From Mactra quadrangularis (lineage: Eukaryota > Mollusca > Bivalvia > Venerida > Mactridae): 64,000 nucleotides of DNA. The position numbers were made by a program, and so were the translations under genes. Positions 62,909-64,000 of the stretch are shown here, in pieces. Position 1 is the stretch's first letter. Each line of letters begins with the position of its first letter. The DNA is taken from NCBI GenBank assembly GCA_025267735.1, contig CM046309.1, forward strand, positions 35,067,202-35,131,201, written 5' to 3'. Under the pieces are notes generated by a model. The model did no database searches. It had not been told where the DNA came from and saw only the letters and a program-made list of their open reading frames with translations.

Positions 62909-63640
62909 CTGACACATAGAGTATACATGATGTATCCAAACATTGAAATTGTGCTTCATTACAGTTACCTGACACATAGAGTATACATGATGTATCCAAA
63001 CATTGAAATTGTGCTTCATTACAGTTACCTGACACATAGAGTTAACATGATGTATCCAAACATTGAAATTGTGCTTCATTACAGTTACCTGACACATAGA
63101 GTTAACATGATGTATCCAAACATTGAAATTGTGCTTCATTACAGTTACCTGACACATAGAGTATACATGATGTATCCAAACATTGAAATTGTGCTTCATT
63201 ACAGTTACCTGACACATAGAGTTAACATGATGTATCCAAACATTGAAATTGTGCCTCATTACAGTTACCTGACACATAGAGTTAACATGATGTATCCAAA
63301 CATTGAAATTGTGCCTCATTACAGTTACCTGACACATAGAGTATACATGATGTATCCAAACATTGAAATTGTGCCTCATTACAGTTACCTGACACATAGA
63401 GTATACATGATGTATCCAAACATTGAAATTGTGCTTCATTACAGTTACCTGACACATAGAGTTAACATGATGTATCCAAACATTGAAATTGTGCTTCATT
63501 ACAGTTACCTGACACATAGAGTTAACATGATGTATCCAAACATTGAAATTGTGCTTCATTACAGTTACCTGACACATAGAGTTAACATGATGTATCCAAA
63601 CATTGAAATTGTGCTTCATTACAGTTACCTGACACACACA
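62881..63640 (-). repeat. 60-bp minisatellite spanning a splice acceptor, 13 copies
   Basis: Thirteen nearly identical 60-bp units. Each holds the intron end CTCTATGTGTCAG plus the first 48 nt or so of the LDLa exon. Units differ mainly at one hexamer (GTATAC or GTTAAC on the plus strand) and at one T/C. In the LDLa frame GTATAC units read through, while GTTAAC units give TGT TAA, a stop. The last copy (63601-63640) is preceded, in gene orientation, by a T/G-rich tract and may be the ancestral acceptor. Long reading frames on either strand here are by-products of a unit length divisible by three. Confidence 0.95.
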
Positions 63641-63936
63641 GTAAACAATACAATAACAAACTTGTATATTACAAAGTTTCAAAATCTATTTTAATATATA
63701 CCATAAGGCCGTAAGCTCAAGCGGCAAATGCTATTACGTTCCAATTATAGGACTATTCAAAATGATGGTCTCTTAATAGCGGCATTGTCTTCAATGCCTT
63801 CTTTGCACGAGTATGTAGTTATTTTGTTTGTTATACAATACCAAATAAAATATAAGTTTATTGTTATTGTTTCGTATAAGGGACTTTTTTTCTTCTCAAC
63901 TTAATCATTTGGGACTAGAAAATCAAGAACACTCAC

Positions 63937-63974
63937 ATGCTTTTGCAATAACCAATTTGGTCGATATTGCACAA
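63937..63974 (-). CDS. possible next upstream receptor exon (partial)
   Basis: A GTGAGT donor after GCAT on the minus strand would end an exon in phase 1, matching the phase of the LDLa exon at 62908. The frame is open upstream to the window edge (STKLVIAKA before the junction). An AG at 63976-63975 could be its acceptor, or the exon may run past 64,000. No domain is recognisable. Confidence 0.3.
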
Positions 63975-64000
63975 CTGTATTTAACAACTAACGTTTTTGT

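Noticed and set aside
62594..63694. 362- and 278-codon open frames on both strands
   Set aside because: They arise from the 60-bp period of the minisatellite; only the LDLa frame of the last copy has a domain and a flanking exon structure.

Overview
This is animal nuclear DNA, about two thirds A+T, with small exons spread through long repeat-filled introns. Several independent signs point to a bivalve mollusc, species not determined: a secreted coiled-coil/C1q-domain gene of the kind hugely expanded in bivalves, tRNA-headed SINEs with a tail ending in GGCGTTAAACCCAA, a non-autonomous element with internal tandem repeats of the bivalve 'pearl'/Helentron type, and many minisatellites and foldback MITEs. 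There are no bacterial or viral genes. Gene models below come from reading splice sites and reading phase by eye.

Layout. 1-14.6 kb: gene-free, with a complete hAT-type MITE with 8-bp target duplications, mariner-like MITEs, a segmental duplication and several minisatellites. 14.6-28.2 kb (minus): a small multi-exon gene of unknown function (about 86 aa in my preferred model), running from a CpG-rich first exon near 28.1 kb to a stop at 14,647. Its introns hold a 0.8-kb duplication, a decayed hAT transposase, a 49-bp satellite and a 'pearl'-like element. 28.2-36.8 kb: intergenic, dense in foldback elements, SINEs and CRE-like (TGACGTCA) motifs. 36.9-37.9 kb (plus): a two-exon gene for a 42-residue protein. 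38.0-40.0 kb (minus): a two-exon C1q-domain gene, tail to tail with it. 40-44.8 kb: repeats. 44.85-64 kb (minus, 5' end outside the window): a single-pass LDL-receptor-like gene.

The large gene reads, in protein order: LDLa module, 12-nt microexon, Thr-rich mucin-like exon of about 193 codons, two LDLa modules, short juxtamembrane exon, transmembrane exon, 9-nt microexon, and a cytoplasmic tail with an NPxY-type motif (NPIY). All nine exon phases agree (1,355 nt in the window, 450 codons plus stop). It looks like an endocytic or adhesion receptor on a mucin stalk. At its upstream end a 60-bp minisatellite has copied the 3' splice site plus the first half of an LDLa exon 13 times; some copies carry an in-frame stop and others do not, which makes this the most unusual structure in the window.

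No operon-like organisation is evident. The C1q protein and the LDLa receptor are both plausible secreted or surface proteins of bivalve immunity, but nothing in the sequence links them functionally.
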